64,000 nucleotides of DNA from Lysobacter_K koreensis (GCF_042677045.1 NZ_JBHTIH010000007.1:289808-353807); one strand, 5' to 3'. Positions 34,422-45,573 are shown, counted from the stretch's first letter. The notes: a model not told the origin generated them from the letters alone. A program made the numbers and translations.

Positions 34422-36146
34422 ATGGCCCGCATCCCAGACGCCTTCATCGACGACCTCCTCGCGCGCGCCGACATCGTCGAGCTGATCGGTGCGCGCGTGC
34501 CGCTGAAGCGGCAGGGCAAGGAGTACTCGGCGCGCTGCCCGTTCCACGACGAGCGTTCGCCGAGCTTCACGGTGTCGCCGACCAAGCAGTTCTACCACTG
34601 CTTCGGCTGTGGCGCGCACGGCACCGCGCTGAGCTTCCTGATGAACTACGAGCGCCTGGAATTTCTCGACGCGGTCGAGGAACTGGCCAAGCAGGTCGGC
34701 GTGGAAGTGCCGCGCGACACCCAGCAGCGCAACGCCAACCCCGACGCGCACGACCTGTATGGCGTGCTCGACGCGGCCTCGCGGTTCTATGTCGCGCAGC
34801 TGGCCGCCAGCGACAAGGCGCAGCGCTATCTCGATCGCCGCGAGGTGGATGCCGACACCCGCGCGCGCTTCGCGATCGGCTACGCCCCGGAGGGCTACAA
34901 CGCGCTGCGCGACGCGCTCGGCGGCGACGCGCGGCGGATGACGCTGCTCGAACGCGGCGGGATGATGTCGAAGAACGACAGCGGCCGCGTCTACGACAAG
35001 TTCCGCGACCGGGTGATGTTCCCGATCCTCGACCGCCGCGGCCGCACGATTGGCTTCGGCGGCCGTGTGCTCGACAAGGACGCGAGCCCGAAATACCTCA
35101 ACTCGCCCGAGACCGAACTGTTCCACAAGGGCCGCGAGCTGTACGGCCTGTGGCAGGTGCGCCAGGCGCACAACAAGATTCCGCGGCTGATCGTGGTCGA
35201 GGGTTACATGGACGTGGTCGCGCTGTTCCAGCACGGCGTCGACACCGCGGTCGCCACGCTCGGCACCGCGACCACCGCCGACCACGCCGAACTGCTGTTC
35301 CGCAACGCCCCGGACGTCTACTTCTGCTTCGACGGCGACCGCGCCGGCCGCGGCGCCGCGCTCAAGGCGATGGAGTCGGTGCTGCCGCGCATGAAGGACG
35401 GCCGCCAGGCGTTCTTCCTGTTCCTGCCCGACGGCGAGGACCCCGATTCGATCGTGCGCCAGGAAGGCCGCGACGGCTTCGAGGCACGCCTGCAGCAGGC
35501 CACGCCGTTGTCGCAGTTCCTGTTCGACTCGCTTGGCCAGGACGTCAACCTCAACACGCTCGAGGGCAAGGGCCGGCTGGCCGAGCGCGCCAAGCCGCTG
35601 CTCGCGCAGATCCCCGATGGCGCGTTCGGCGACCTGATGAAGCAGCGACTGACCGAACTCACCGGCGTGGGCGCACGCGCGCCCGAACCGCAGCAAACGC
35701 AAGCCCCGCGCGCACGCCCCGGCAGCGCCGTGGCGGCGCCGAAACGCAGCCTGGTGCGCAGCGCGATCTCGGTGCTGCTGCAGCAACCCGCGCTGGCGTT
35801 GCAGCTGCAGGCACCGTTCCGTTTCGCCGCATTGCGCCAGCCCGGCATCCCGCTGCTGGTCGACCTGCTGCAGTTGGTCTACCAGCGCCCGGACATCGGC
35901 ACCGGCGCGCTGGTCGAGCATTTCGCCGGACGCGACGAGCACGCGGCGCTGCAGAAGCTCGCGCTGCAGTCGCTGCCTGGCGACGAGAGCACGCTGCGCG
36001 CCGAGTTCACCGACGTCATCACCCAGCTCGACCGGCTGACGCTGCAGCAGCGCCTCGACGAACTGCAGGCCAAGCAGCGCGAGGGCGGGCTCGACGACGA
36101 CGACAAGCACGAACTGCGCGCGCTGCTGCAATCGCGGTTCGCCTAG
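34422..36146 (+). CDS. dnaG: DNA primase
   Basis: 574-residue primase that lays RNA primers for replication. Zinc finger: Cys39 and His42 in CPFHDERSPSF, Cys60 and Cys63 in CFGCGAHG. The catalytic TOPRIM domain has Glu260 in VVEGYMDVVALFQHG and the DGDRAGRGAALKAM motif from residue 304. The C-terminal 150 residues are the helicase-binding domain, with a coiled segment LDRLTLQQRLDELQ. The linker at about 425-450 is Pro/Ala/Gln-rich. An upstream TTG would add 15 residues, but the ATG at 34422 gives the canonical start MARIPDAFIDDLL. rpoD does not follow directly. Confidence 0.97.
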   Translation: MARIPDAFIDDLLARADIVELIGARVPLKRQGKEYSARCPFHDERSPSFTVSPTKQFYHCFGCGAHGTALSFLMNYERLEFLDAVEELAKQVGVEVPRDTQQRNANPDAHDLYGVLDAASRFYVAQLAASDKAQRYLDRREVDADTRARFAIGYAPEGYNALRDALGGDARRMTLLERGGMMSKNDSGRVYDKFRDRVMFPILDRRGRTIGFGGRVLDKDASPKYLNSPETELFHKGRELYGLWQVRQAHNKIPRLIVVEGYMDVVALFQHGVDTAVATLGTATTADHAELLFRNAPDVYFCFDGDRAGRGAALKAMESVLPRMKDGRQAFFLFLPDGEDPDSIVRQEGRDGFEARLQQATPLSQFLFDSLGQDVNLNTLEGKGRLAERAKPLLAQIPDGAFGDLMKQRLTELTGVGARAPEPQQTQAPRARPGSAVAAPKRSLVRSAISVLLQQPALALQLQAPFRFAALRQPGIPLLVDLLQLVYQRPDIGTGALVEHFAGRDEHAALQKLALQSLPGDESTLRAEFTDVITQLDRLTLQQRLDELQAKQREGGLDDDDKHELRALLQSRFA

Positions 36147-36266
36147 CCGCCTCTGCGGGACGGGTGTCAGCCCGTCTCCAGGCCTTTCGCCGGGCCATGA
36201 CTTTCGGCCAAGTCGCCTCCGCTGGCGCGCGATAAGCTCGGATCCTGGTCCATCCGGGAATCCACC

Positions 36267-38249
<1,983 letters not shown>

Positions 38250-38273
38250 ACCACCGCGCCACTGCGAACAACG

Positions 38274-38301
38274 AAAAGGCCCGCAGCGATGCGGGCCTTT
38301 T
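38274..38301. terminator. bidirectional terminator
   Basis: AAAAGGCCCGC-AGCGAT-GCGGGCCTTTT is a perfect stem with A and T runs inside and beside it, between the convergent peptidase gene and the last gene of the oxidase locus. Confidence 0.92.
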
Positions 38302-38376
38302 CTCTCGGCTGGCGGTTTAGCGATCCCAGTCGTGGCCACGCTGCACCACGGGTTCGCGCGGGGTACGCGATGCGGC

Positions 38377-39312
38377 CTACCGCTGCGGAATGAACTCCAT
38401 CGCCGCCCCCGGCTGCAGCCACGGCAGCAGCCAGTGGTCGACCAGCAGGAACGCGAACAGCGCCATCAGGTACACGATCGAGTAGTTGAACACCTTCATC
38501 GCGTACAGCTCGTCGGGCGGGTCCATCAGCTTCCAGGCATGCCACAGGAAGCCCACACCCAGCACCAGCGCGCCGCACAGGTAGAACGCGCCGCTCATGC
38601 CGGCCAGCCACGGCAGCACCGTCACCACCACCAGCAGGATCGTGTACAGCAGGATCTGCACGCGCGTGTACTGCACGCCGTGGGTGACCGGCAGCATCGG
38701 CACCATCGCGCGCGCGTAGTCGGCGCGGCGGAAGATCGCCAGCGCCCAGAAATGCGGCGGCGTCCACACGAAGATGATCAGCACCAGCAGCAGCGCGTGC
38801 GCCCAGGCCCATTCGCCGCGCATGTTGGTGACCGCGGCCCAGCCCAGCAGCGGCGGCGCGGCGCCGGCGATGCCGCCGATCACGATGTTCTGCGGCGTCG
38901 CGCGCTTGAGGAACACGGTGTAGACCACCGCGTAGCCGATCAGCGAGGCGAACGTCAGCACCGCGGTCAGCGGGTTAACCCACACGAACAGGATCAGCAT
39001 CGACAACGCCGCCAGCGCCAGCGCGAACACCAGCGCCTGGGCCGGGGTGATCTGCCCGGCGACGATCGGGCGCCACGAGGTGCGCGCCATCTTCGCGTCG
39101 ATGCGCGAGTCGAGCAGCTGGTTGATCGCCGCCGCACTGGAGGCCGCCAGCCAGATGCCGAGGAAGCCGAGCACCGACTCGCGCAACGGCGGCAGCCCGG
39201 GTACGGCCAGGAACATGCCGACGATCGCGGTGAACACGATCAGCGCCACCACGCGCGGCTTGGTCAGGTCGAAGTATTGGCGCAGGGTCGGTCGCATGGT
39301 CGTGGCCATCAT
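38377..39312 (-). CDS. ctaB: protoheme IX farnesyltransferase (heme O synthase)
   Basis: 311-residue UbiA-type membrane prenyltransferase with about nine TMs, attaching farnesyl to heme B to make heme O. The Asp-rich motif is NQLLDSRIDAKMARTSWRPI and the second conserved block is WTPPHFWALAIFRRADYARA, followed by MVPMLPVTHG. The start (ATGATG) overlaps the heme A synthase stop, so translation is coupled. It is the last gene of the oxidase locus. Confidence 0.96.
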   Translation of the reverse strand: MMATTMRPTLRQYFDLTKPRVVALIVFTAIVGMFLAVPGLPPLRESVLGFLGIWLAASSAAAINQLLDSRIDAKMARTSWRPIVAGQITPAQALVFALALAALSMLILFVWVNPLTAVLTFASLIGYAVVYTVFLKRATPQNIVIGGIAGAAPPLLGWAAVTNMRGEWAWAHALLLVLIIFVWTPPHFWALAIFRRADYARAMVPMLPVTHGVQYTRVQILLYTILLVVVTVLPWLAGMSGAFYLCGALVLGVGFLWHAWKLMDPPDELYAMKVFNYSIVYLMALFAFLLVDHWLLPWLQPGAAMEFIPQR

Positions 39313-40481
39313 GCCTCCGGCGCGCGCAGGCGCGCCAGCAGCGACACCAGCACGAACAGCAGCAGGACCGCGCCGGCGTTGTGCCCCACCGCCGTCCACA
39401 ACGGCAGCGACAGCTTGACGTTGGCGATGCCGAGCGCGACCTGCGCCAGCGTCAGCGCCCCCAGCATCACCGCCCAGCCGCGCATGCCCGGCGTGCGCAG
39501 CAACTTGGCCGCCAGCCCGAGCAGGTACACGAACACCACCACCGCCATCATCCGGTGCGCGAGCTGCACCGCGACCAGCGCCGCGCCGCTGAGCACGCCG
39601 CCTTCGTAGTCGATGCCCAGTCCGCGCCACAGCACGAACGCCTCGCCGAAATCGGTCGGCGGCCACCACTGGCGGTTGCAGGTCGGGAAATCGCTGCCGC
39701 ACGCCAGCGCCGCGTAGTTGGCGCTGGTCCAGCCGCCCAGCGCGATCTGCACGCCGAGCAGCACCAGCCCGACGACCAGCCACTTGCGCACGCTGGCCGC
39801 GTCGACCAGACGAATCGGCAGGTTGGTCGCGCGCCACGCCATCCACAGCAGCAACGACAACGTCAGCAGCCCGCCGAGCAGGTGGCCCATCACCACCAGC
39901 GGCTTGAGCAGCCAGGTCACCGTCCACATCCCGAGCAGCGCCTGGAACACGATCACCGCCAGGGTCAGCGCGCCGACACGGGCGAGGTCGTGGTTGCTCC
40001 AGCGCAGCGCGGCGAACAGCAGCACGCCCTCGCCGAGCGCGGCCAGCACCGACGCGGCGACGTACTGTCCCTGCATGTACAGCGGGATCGACACGCCGAC
40101 CAGCGCGGCGGCGGCGAGCACCTGGGCGATGCCATAGCGGCGCCGGCGCGCGACCAGTAACGCCAGGGCCAGCACCAGCACCCCCAGCGACGCGGCCAAG
40201 TGGCGGTGCAGCTGCTCGCGCCAGGCCTTGTGCGGCTCGACCGGGCGGATGCTGGCGGCGACGTGGTCGGCGCCTTCGTGGACGGCGGTCGGCCACGCGG
40301 CCTGGCCGTAGCAGGTCGGCCAGTCCGGGCAGCTCAGGCCGGCGTTGGACAGGCGCACGAACGCGCCGAACACGATCACCCCCAGCGCCAGCGCGACCGC
40401 GAGCCAGGCGAGGCGGTGCAGGTGCCTGTAGACCGGCTTCGACGGGGCCGGCTTCGACGGGGCTTGGTGCGGTGCGGTCAT
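39309..40481 (-). CDS. ctaA: heme A synthase (COX15 type)
   Basis: About 390-residue, eight-TM protein oxidising heme O to heme A. Four heme-ligand histidines sit in HRHLAASLG, MGHLLGGLL, LAHRMMAVV and VGHNAGAVL. Two cysteine pairs, SCPDWPTC and CGSDFPTC, occupy the periplasmic loops as in class with conserved disulfides. ATG at 40481 is chosen because GAGG lies 5 nt upstream; an earlier ATG pair at 40499 overlaps the stop of the preceding gene. Confidence 0.95.
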   Translation of the reverse strand: MTAPHQAPSKPAPSKPVYRHLHRLAWLAVALALGVIVFGAFVRLSNAGLSCPDWPTCYGQAAWPTAVHEGADHVAASIRPVEPHKAWREQLHRHLAASLGVLVLALALLVARRRRYGIAQVLAAAALVGVSIPLYMQGQYVAASVLAALGEGVLLFAALRWSNHDLARVGALTLAVIVFQALLGMWTVTWLLKPLVVMGHLLGGLLTLSLLLWMAWRATNLPIRLVDAASVRKWLVVGLVLLGVQIALGGWTSANYAALACGSDFPTCNRQWWPPTDFGEAFVLWRGLGIDYEGGVLSGAALVAVQLAHRMMAVVVFVYLLGLAAKLLRTPGMRGWAVMLGALTLAQVALGIANVKLSLPLWTAVGHNAGAVLLLFVLVSLLARLRAPEA

Positions 40482-40495
40482 GCGGGCCTCGGGCA

Positions 40496-41080
40496 TCACT
40501 TCAACTTCAGCAGCTTGGCCAGGTCGGCGCGCAGTCCGGCCGGGTCGGTGCCCGGAGCGTAGCGCAGCACCACGAAGCCGTTCGGGTCGATGACATAGAC
40601 CGGCACGCCTTGGGCGTCATCGACGCGCGGCAGGCCGGCGCGCAGCGCGGGGTCGGGCTTCAGCAGCTGCAGCGTCGTCGGACGCGGCGCGCCGGCCGGC
40701 AGCGCGCACGGCATCGACGCGCACAGCCACAGCACGTCGACGCGGTCGGCGTCCTTGCCGAACAGCTGCCAGACGGTGTCGATGTCGCGCGCGAGTTGCT
40801 CGCACTGGCCGCTGCAGACCGCCGGCGGCGCCAGCGCGATGCGCCAGGTGCGCGCGGCCGGGTTCCACGCGTAGGCCTTGCCGTCGACGCGTTGCGGCGT
40901 GACCCGGCGCAGGTCGCCGGGCGGGTCGAGCATCTCGCCGACGTTCTTGCTGCCGGCCGGCCGCCAGCCGGAGAAGCGCAGCAACCCGGCGACCAGCATC
41001 GAGCCGAAGAACATGGCGAAGATCGCCATCAGCATCAGCCGGTTGCGGTTGCGGGTGCGGTCGTGCACTGGTTCGGTCAT
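40496..41080 (-). CDS. membrane-anchored CxxxC protein of the oxidase locus
   Basis: 194 residues: a short basic cytoplasmic part, one TM (about 15-36) and a periplasmic domain. Cys89 and Cys93 in APPAVCSGQCEQLARDID give the CxxxC spacing of SCO-type copper/thiol proteins at the start of a thioredoxin-like helix. VYVIDPNGFVVLRYAPGTDP and the final helix LRADLAKLLKLK also fit a SCO-like fold. Two further cysteines occur in LWLCASMPCAL. I do not see the copper-ligand His of true SCO proteins, so it may act in thiol handling or as a degenerate SCO. Its start overlaps the SURF1 stop (ATGA). Confidence 0.8.
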   Translation of the reverse strand: MTEPVHDRTRNRNRLMLMAIFAMFFGSMLVAGLLRFSGWRPAGSKNVGEMLDPPGDLRRVTPQRVDGKAYAWNPAARTWRIALAPPAVCSGQCEQLARDIDTVWQLFGKDADRVDVLWLCASMPCALPAGAPRPTTLQLLKPDPALRAGLPRVDDAQGVPVYVIDPNGFVVLRYAPGTDPAGLRADLAKLLKLK

Positions 41081-41796
41081 CGGCGGGGCCTGCGGAACGT
41101 AAGGAGTAAGGCGACGACGAGCACCGTCAGCGCCAGCGCGAACCACTGCAGCGCGTAGCCGCGGTGCTTGTCGGGCGGCAGGGTGTTGGCGAGCAGCGCG
41201 AGGTCGCGGGCGTAGCCCAGCGGCAGCGCCGGATCCAGGCGCAGCACGCGCGGCGCCAGTGGCAGCGATAGGCCGGTGTCGCGCGCTATCGCGGCCATGT
41301 CGACGCGGGTCAGCAACCAGCCCTCGCCACCACGGGCGATGCCCGGGCCGAGCGCGATCCCGGCCGACGGCGGCGGCGCCAGCAGGCCGCGCAACGCGAG
41401 CGTGCCCGCCGGCCGCGCGACCGCCGGCAATGCGCGGTCGCCGGCCAGCGGCAGCCAGCCCAGGTCGACCAGCAGCGGCGCGCCCTGCGTGGGCACGAAG
41501 ATCCGGTAGGCGCGCACGCCGGCGCGGCCATCGCGTTGCTGGTTGTCGAGCAGCAACGGCCCGCGTGGATCGAACGCGCCGCTGCCCGCGGCCCAGTCGA
41601 CCGCGCGGGCACGCAGCGGATCGGCCGCGGCCGCCAGCGGCAACGCGCTGCGTGCCGCGAGCACGCGCGCGGCGCCATCGAGCATCGCCTGCTTCTCGAC
41701 CGCGCGCCGCGCCTGCCAGAGGCCAAGCCCGACAAACAGCACGATCGTCGGCAACGCCAGCAGCCACCCGACCCACAGGTTGCGGGTGCGGCTCAC
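41077..41796 (-). CDS. SURF1-family oxidase assembly protein
   Basis: 239 residues with an N-terminal TM (WLLALPTIVLFVGLGLWQARR) and a C-terminal TM (LQWFALALTVLVVALLLTF), the two-TM layout of SURF1/Shy1, which helps insert heme A into subunit I. Family marks are GLWQARR, PLLVDLGWLPLAGDR and the terminal KHRGYALQWFALAL. A GTG start at 41796 is inferred from the onset of the TM region; the frame is open much further upstream across the intergenic part, but without similarity. ATGA overlap with the CxxxC protein. Confidence 0.92.
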   Translation of the reverse strand: MSRTRNLWVGWLLALPTIVLFVGLGLWQARRAVEKQAMLDGAARVLAARSALPLAAAADPLRARAVDWAAGSGAFDPRGPLLLDNQQRDGRAGVRAYRIFVPTQGAPLLVDLGWLPLAGDRALPAVARPAGTLALRGLLAPPPSAGIALGPGIARGGEGWLLTRVDMAAIARDTGLSLPLAPRVLRLDPALPLGYARDLALLANTLPPDKHRGYALQWFALALTVLVVALLLTFRRPRR

Positions 41797-41889
41797 GTGC
41801 GCGCTCCGGCGCCCTGCGATAATCCCCGCGCCCCGGCGCCACCGCCGGTGTCGGCGCCGCGCCCGGTGCCGCTGTGCCGGAGCCTGGTC

Positions 41890-42096
41890 ATGAAAACCCT
41901 GTTGATCGTCGCCTTCCTGATTCTCATCCTCTGGAACCTCGGCGCCGGCCTCTATTACATGCTGGTGGACAAGGGCCAGAGCAAGCGCACGGTGAACGCG
42001 CTGACCCGTCGCATCGCGCTGTCCGTCGCGCTGATCGTGATCGTGGCGATCGCGATCAGGATGGGCTGGATCGTGCCGCACGGCGTCGGCGGCTGA
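41890..42096 (+). CDS. small two-helix membrane protein (DUF2909 type)
   Basis: 68 residues: TM 1 (TLLIVAFLILILWNLGAGLY), a positively charged loop (DKGQSKRTVNALTRR) and TM 2 (IALSVALIVIVAIAIRMGW). This 'twin transmembrane' protein is regularly found in gammaproteobacterial oxidase loci on the strand opposite the cox genes, between cox3 and SURF1, exactly as here. A role in oxidase assembly is suspected from linkage only. It is divergent from SURF1 with 93 bp between starts. Confidence 0.88.
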   Translation: MKTLLIVAFLILILWNLGAGLYYMLVDKGQSKRTVNALTRRIALSVALIVIVAIAIRMGWIVPHGVGG

Positions 42097-42137
42097 TCGG
42101 CGCCCACGCATCGGGACCATGGCCCCGATTCGATGGG

Positions 42138-42183
42138 AAAAACGCGTCGCTGGAGACGCAACGGGCCGGCAGTGCCGGCCCGT
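42138..42183 (-). terminator. terminator after cox3
   Basis: On the minus strand, a perfect GGGCCGGC-based stem (42161-42183) is followed by a smaller GCGTC/GACGC stem (42144-42159) and TTTTT (42138-42142). It lies just beyond the cox3 stop and separates it from the SURF1-ctaB group. Confidence 0.75.
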
Positions 42184-42204
42184 GCGTGCATCGGATGTGG
42201 CGGC

Positions 42205-43083
42205 TTACAGCACGTAGACGAACAGGAACAGGCCCAGCCAGACCACGTCGACGAAGTGCCAGTACCAGGCCACCGCCTCGAACGCGAAGTGGTTGTCGCG
42301 GTCGAAGTGGCCGGTCATGCAGCGGAACCAGATGATCGCCAGCATGATCGTGCCCAGCGTCACGTGCAGGCCGTGGAAGCCGGTGAGCATGAAGAACGTC
42401 GAGCCGTAGATGCCCGAGCCCAGGGTCAGGTTCAGTTCCTTGTAGGCGTGGATGTACTCCTCGGCCTGGAAGAACAGGAACAGGCAGCCCAGCAGCACGG
42501 TCAGGCCCAGGAAAATGTTCAGCTGCTTGCGGTGGCCGGCCTTGAGCGCGTGGTGGGCGATGGTGACGGTCACGCCCGAGCTCAGCAGGATCAGGGTGTT
42601 GAGCAGAGGCAGGCCCCAGGCCGGGATCGTCTGGTAGGCGCCGCCGACGGCGGCCGGGCCATTGCTCGGCCAGGCGTTGCTGAAGGTGTTCCACAGCAGC
42701 GAGTTGGTCGCCATGCCGTCGCCCTCGCCGCCCAGCCACGGCAACGCGAACTGGCGGGCGTAGAACAGCGCGCCGAAGAACGCGGCGAAGAACATCACTT
42801 CCGAGAAGATGAACCACACCATCCCCATCCGGAACGAGATGTCCACCTGGCGGTTGTAGTGGCCGCGCAGGCTCTCGCGGATCACGTCGCCGAACCAGGC
42901 GAACAGCACGCCGCACATCAGCGCCAGCCCGACGAAGAACGCCGGCTTGCCCCAGCTGACCTCGTTGAGCCAGCTGGCGAAGCCGATCATCGTGATGAAC
43001 AGCGCGATCGAACCGAGGAACGGCCAGCGGCTGCTGTGCGGCACGAAGTAGATGTTGGCGTCTGGCGTGTGGGCTTGGGCCAT
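42205..43083 (-). CDS. ctaE: cytochrome c oxidase subunit III
   Basis: 292-residue subunit with seven TMs. NIYFVPHSSRWPFLGSIAL opens the protein, WFIFSEVMFFAAFFGALF is the highly conserved second-helix block with its Glu, and GFHGLHVTLGTIMLA and WYWHFVDVVWLGLFLFVYVL close it. Subunit III stabilises the catalytic core and proton uptake. It is the fifth gene of the oxidase transcript, 31 bp after the Cu chaperone gene. Confidence 0.97.
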   Translation of the reverse strand: MAQAHTPDANIYFVPHSSRWPFLGSIALFITMIGFASWLNEVSWGKPAFFVGLALMCGVLFAWFGDVIRESLRGHYNRQVDISFRMGMVWFIFSEVMFFAAFFGALFYARQFALPWLGGEGDGMATNSLLWNTFSNAWPSNGPAAVGGAYQTIPAWGLPLLNTLILLSSGVTVTIAHHALKAGHRKQLNIFLGLTVLLGCLFLFFQAEEYIHAYKELNLTLGSGIYGSTFFMLTGFHGLHVTLGTIMLAIIWFRCMTGHFDRDNHFAFEAVAWYWHFVDVVWLGLFLFVYVL

Positions 43084-43114
43084 GGCGGCGTTTCCGTATC
43101 AGTAATGCTGGAAG

Positions 43115-43726
43115 TCAGGGCGCGGCGCGCGGCGCGGTGGGCGCTGCAGCGGAGGAAGGCAGTGCGGACGCGCGCGCGGTGAGCGCGTCGTTCTTGAAGA
43201 ACGTGTACGACAGGGTAACGGTCTTGACGTCGGCCGGCAGGTTCGGGTCGATGATGAAACGCACCGGCATGTCGCGCGCCTCGCCGGCCTGCAGGGTCTG
43301 CGCGGTGAAGCAAAAGCATTCGGTCTTGCTGAAGTAGCCCGACGCGCGCGCCGGCGCTACCGACGGCACCGCGCTGCCGACGATCGCGCGGTCGCTGGTG
43401 TTGCGCGCGAAGTAGGTGGTCTCGTACGACTGGCCCGGGCGCACCTGCATGGTCAGTTGCTTGGGTGCGAACTCCCACGGCAGCTTGGAATTGACCCCGC
43501 CGTCGAACTGCACCGTGACCAGACGCTGGGTCACCGCGGCCTTGGCCGCGCCTTGTTCCTGCGCGGCACCGCGCTCCAGGCGCACGCCGAACACCTTCTC
43601 GCAGGCGATCCGGTACAGCGGCACCAGGGCGAAGGTGAATGCGAACGCGCCCAGCGCCACCAGCACCATCTTGGCGATGCCGGTGCGGTGCGCGCGCGCG
43701 TTGCCGTCGGCGCCGGGCGTGTTCAT
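43115..43726 (-). CDS. ctaG: cytochrome c oxidase assembly protein Cox11/CtaG
   Basis: 203-residue copper chaperone for the CuB site. One TM (MVLVALGAFAFTFALVPLY) is followed by a periplasmic immunoglobulin-like domain with the copper-binding CFCF in KTECFCFTAQTL. VQFDGGVNSKLPWEF and IDPNLPADVKTVTLSYTFF are family blocks. The ATG at 43726 overlaps the stop of the small upstream protein (ATGA), which fixes the start. The C terminus is Ala/Pro-rich. Confidence 0.95.
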   Translation of the reverse strand: MNTPGADGNARAHRTGIAKMVLVALGAFAFTFALVPLYRIACEKVFGVRLERGAAQEQGAAKAAVTQRLVTVQFDGGVNSKLPWEFAPKQLTMQVRPGQSYETTYFARNTSDRAIVGSAVPSVAPARASGYFSKTECFCFTAQTLQAGEARDMPVRFIIDPNLPADVKTVTLSYTFFKNDALTARASALPSSAAAPTAPRAAP

Positions 43727-43857
43727 TGCGCGAGCACCCCCATCGCAATGAAGCCCAGGTACACCGACGCCGCGATCACCGCCGCCCACAACGCGGTGCG
43801 GCGCGCGCGCTGGCGGCGTGCGGCGGCATCGTGGTCGGGGGCGGAGGTCGGGGTCAC
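43723..43857 (-). CDS. 44-residue oxidase-locus membrane protein
   Basis: A short gene from GTG 43857 to TGA 43723: MTPTSAPDHDAAARRQRARR, then one TM (TALWAAVIAASVYLGFIAMG) and VLAQ. The Arg-rich N terminus would stay in the cytoplasm. It sits between cox1 (18 bp gap) and ctaG (ATGA overlap), a position occupied in many proteobacteria by small, poorly conserved oxidase-assembly proteins. Tight spacing on both sides, coding-like composition and a clear TM make it real. No good Shine-Dalgarno is seen. Confidence 0.8.
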   Translation of the reverse strand: MTPTSAPDHDAAARRQRARRTALWAAVIAASVYLGFIAMGVLAQ

Positions 43858-43875
43858 GGTCGTTTCAAGCCACGG

Positions 43876-45513
43876 TCAGTGGGTGATGTCGCCGTGGGCG
43901 AGGTCGCCGTCGCGGATCACCGGCGGTGTGCCGAAGGTGTGGTGCGGCGCCGGGCTCGGCACGGTCCACTCCAGGCCGCGCGCGCTTTCCCACACGCGCG
44001 CCGGTGCCGGCTCGCCGCTGCGCAGCGAGCGCCACAGCACGAAGGCCATCAGGAACGGGGTGATGAACATGCCGAACGCACCGATCGAGCTGATCAGGTT
44101 CCAGTCGGCGAACACCACGTTGTAGTCGGGGATGCGGCGCGGCATGCCGGCCAGGCCGAGGAAGTGCTGCGGGAAGAACAGGAGGTTGACGAACACCATC
44201 GTCCACCAGAAGTGGAACTTGGCCAGCGGCTGGCTGTACATGCGCCCCGACCACTTCGGCCACCAGTAGTAGACCGCGGCGATGATGCCGAACAGCGCGC
44301 CGGTCACCAGCACGTAGTGGAAGTGCGCGACCACGAAGTAGGTGTCATGGTACTGGAAGTCGGCCGGCACGATCGCGAGCATCAAACCGGAGAAGCCGCC
44401 GATGGTGAACAGGATCACGAACGAGATCGCCCACAGCATCGGCGCCTCGAACGAGATCGAGCCGCGCCACATGGTGGTGACCCAGTTGAACACCTTCACC
44501 CCGGTCGGCACAGCGATCAGCATGGTGGCGAACATGAAGTACAGCTCGCCGCCCAGCGGCATGCCGACGGTGAACATGTGGTGCGCCCAGACGATGAACG
44601 ACAGGAACGCGATCGACGCGGTCGCGTACACCATCGCCTGGTAACCGAACAGCGGCTTGCGGCTGAAGGTCGGGATGATTTCCGACACGATGCCGAACGC
44701 CGGCAGGATCATGATGTAGACCTCGGGGTGCCCGAAGAACCAGAAGATGTGCTGGAACATCACCGGGTCGCCGCCGCCGGCCGCGTTGAAGAAACTGGTG
44801 GCGAAGAACTTGTCGGTCAGCAGCATCGTCACCGCGCCGGCGAGCACCGGCATCACCGCGATCAGCAGGAACGCGGTAATCAGCCAGGTCCAGCAGAAGA
44901 TCGGCATCTTCAACAGGTCGATGCCCGGCGCGCGCATGTTGAGGATGGTGGCGATCACGTTGATCGCACCCATGATCGAGCTGATGCCCATCATGTGGAT
45001 CGCGAAGATCACGAACGCGACGTTGCTGCCGCCCTGCAGCGACAGCGGCGGATACAGGGTCCAGCCGCCGGCGGGACCGCCGCCGGGCAGGAACAGGGTC
45101 ATCAGCAGCAGCGTGAACGCGAACGGCAGGATCCAGAACGACCAGTTGTTCATGCGCGGCAGCGCCATGTCCGGCGCGCCGATCTGCAGCGGGATCATCC
45201 AGTTGGCCAGGCCGACGAACGCCGGCATCACGCCGCCGAAGATCATCACCAGCGCGTGCATGGTGGTCATCTGGTTGAAGAACTCGGGGCTGACGTGCTG
45301 CAGGCCCGGGACCGCCAGTTCGGTGCGGATCACCACCGACATCGCCGCGCCGATGATGAACATGACGAAGCTGAAGATCAGGTACAGCGTGCCGATGTCC
45401 TTGTGGTTGGTCGAGAAGAACCAACGCTCGATGAAGCCCTGCGCGTGCGCATGGTCATCGTGGTGATCGGCAGCGTGACCTGCGGCGGTGGGAGCGGCGT
45501 AGTTGGTGGCCAT
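43876..45513 (-). CDS. ctaD: cytochrome c oxidase subunit I
   Basis: 545-residue catalytic subunit with 12 TMs, carrying heme a and the heme a3-CuB centre. TMHALVMIFGGVMPAFVGLA contains the low-spin heme ligand region. FWFFGHPEVYIMILPAFGIV holds the His-Tyr pair of CuB, VWAHHMFTVGM the other two CuB histidines, and VVAHFHYVLVTGALFG the remaining heme ligands. FATMLIAVPTGVKVFNW is the K-pathway block. An aa3-type A-family enzyme is indicated. Confidence 0.98.
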   Translation of the reverse strand: MATNYAAPTAAGHAADHHDDHAHAQGFIERWFFSTNHKDIGTLYLIFSFVMFIIGAAMSVVIRTELAVPGLQHVSPEFFNQMTTMHALVMIFGGVMPAFVGLANWMIPLQIGAPDMALPRMNNWSFWILPFAFTLLLMTLFLPGGGPAGGWTLYPPLSLQGGSNVAFVIFAIHMMGISSIMGAINVIATILNMRAPGIDLLKMPIFCWTWLITAFLLIAVMPVLAGAVTMLLTDKFFATSFFNAAGGGDPVMFQHIFWFFGHPEVYIMILPAFGIVSEIIPTFSRKPLFGYQAMVYATASIAFLSFIVWAHHMFTVGMPLGGELYFMFATMLIAVPTGVKVFNWVTTMWRGSISFEAPMLWAISFVILFTIGGFSGLMLAIVPADFQYHDTYFVVAHFHYVLVTGALFGIIAAVYYWWPKWSGRMYSQPLAKFHFWWTMVFVNLLFFPQHFLGLAGMPRRIPDYNVVFADWNLISSIGAFGMFITPFLMAFVLWRSLRSGEPAPARVWESARGLEWTVPSPAPHHTFGTPPVIRDGDLAHGDITH

Positions 45514-45573
45514 GGGCTACTCAGTAAAGATGTTGGGGTGTCGGGCGTGCGCGCGGGAGTGAACCCGGAGCGA

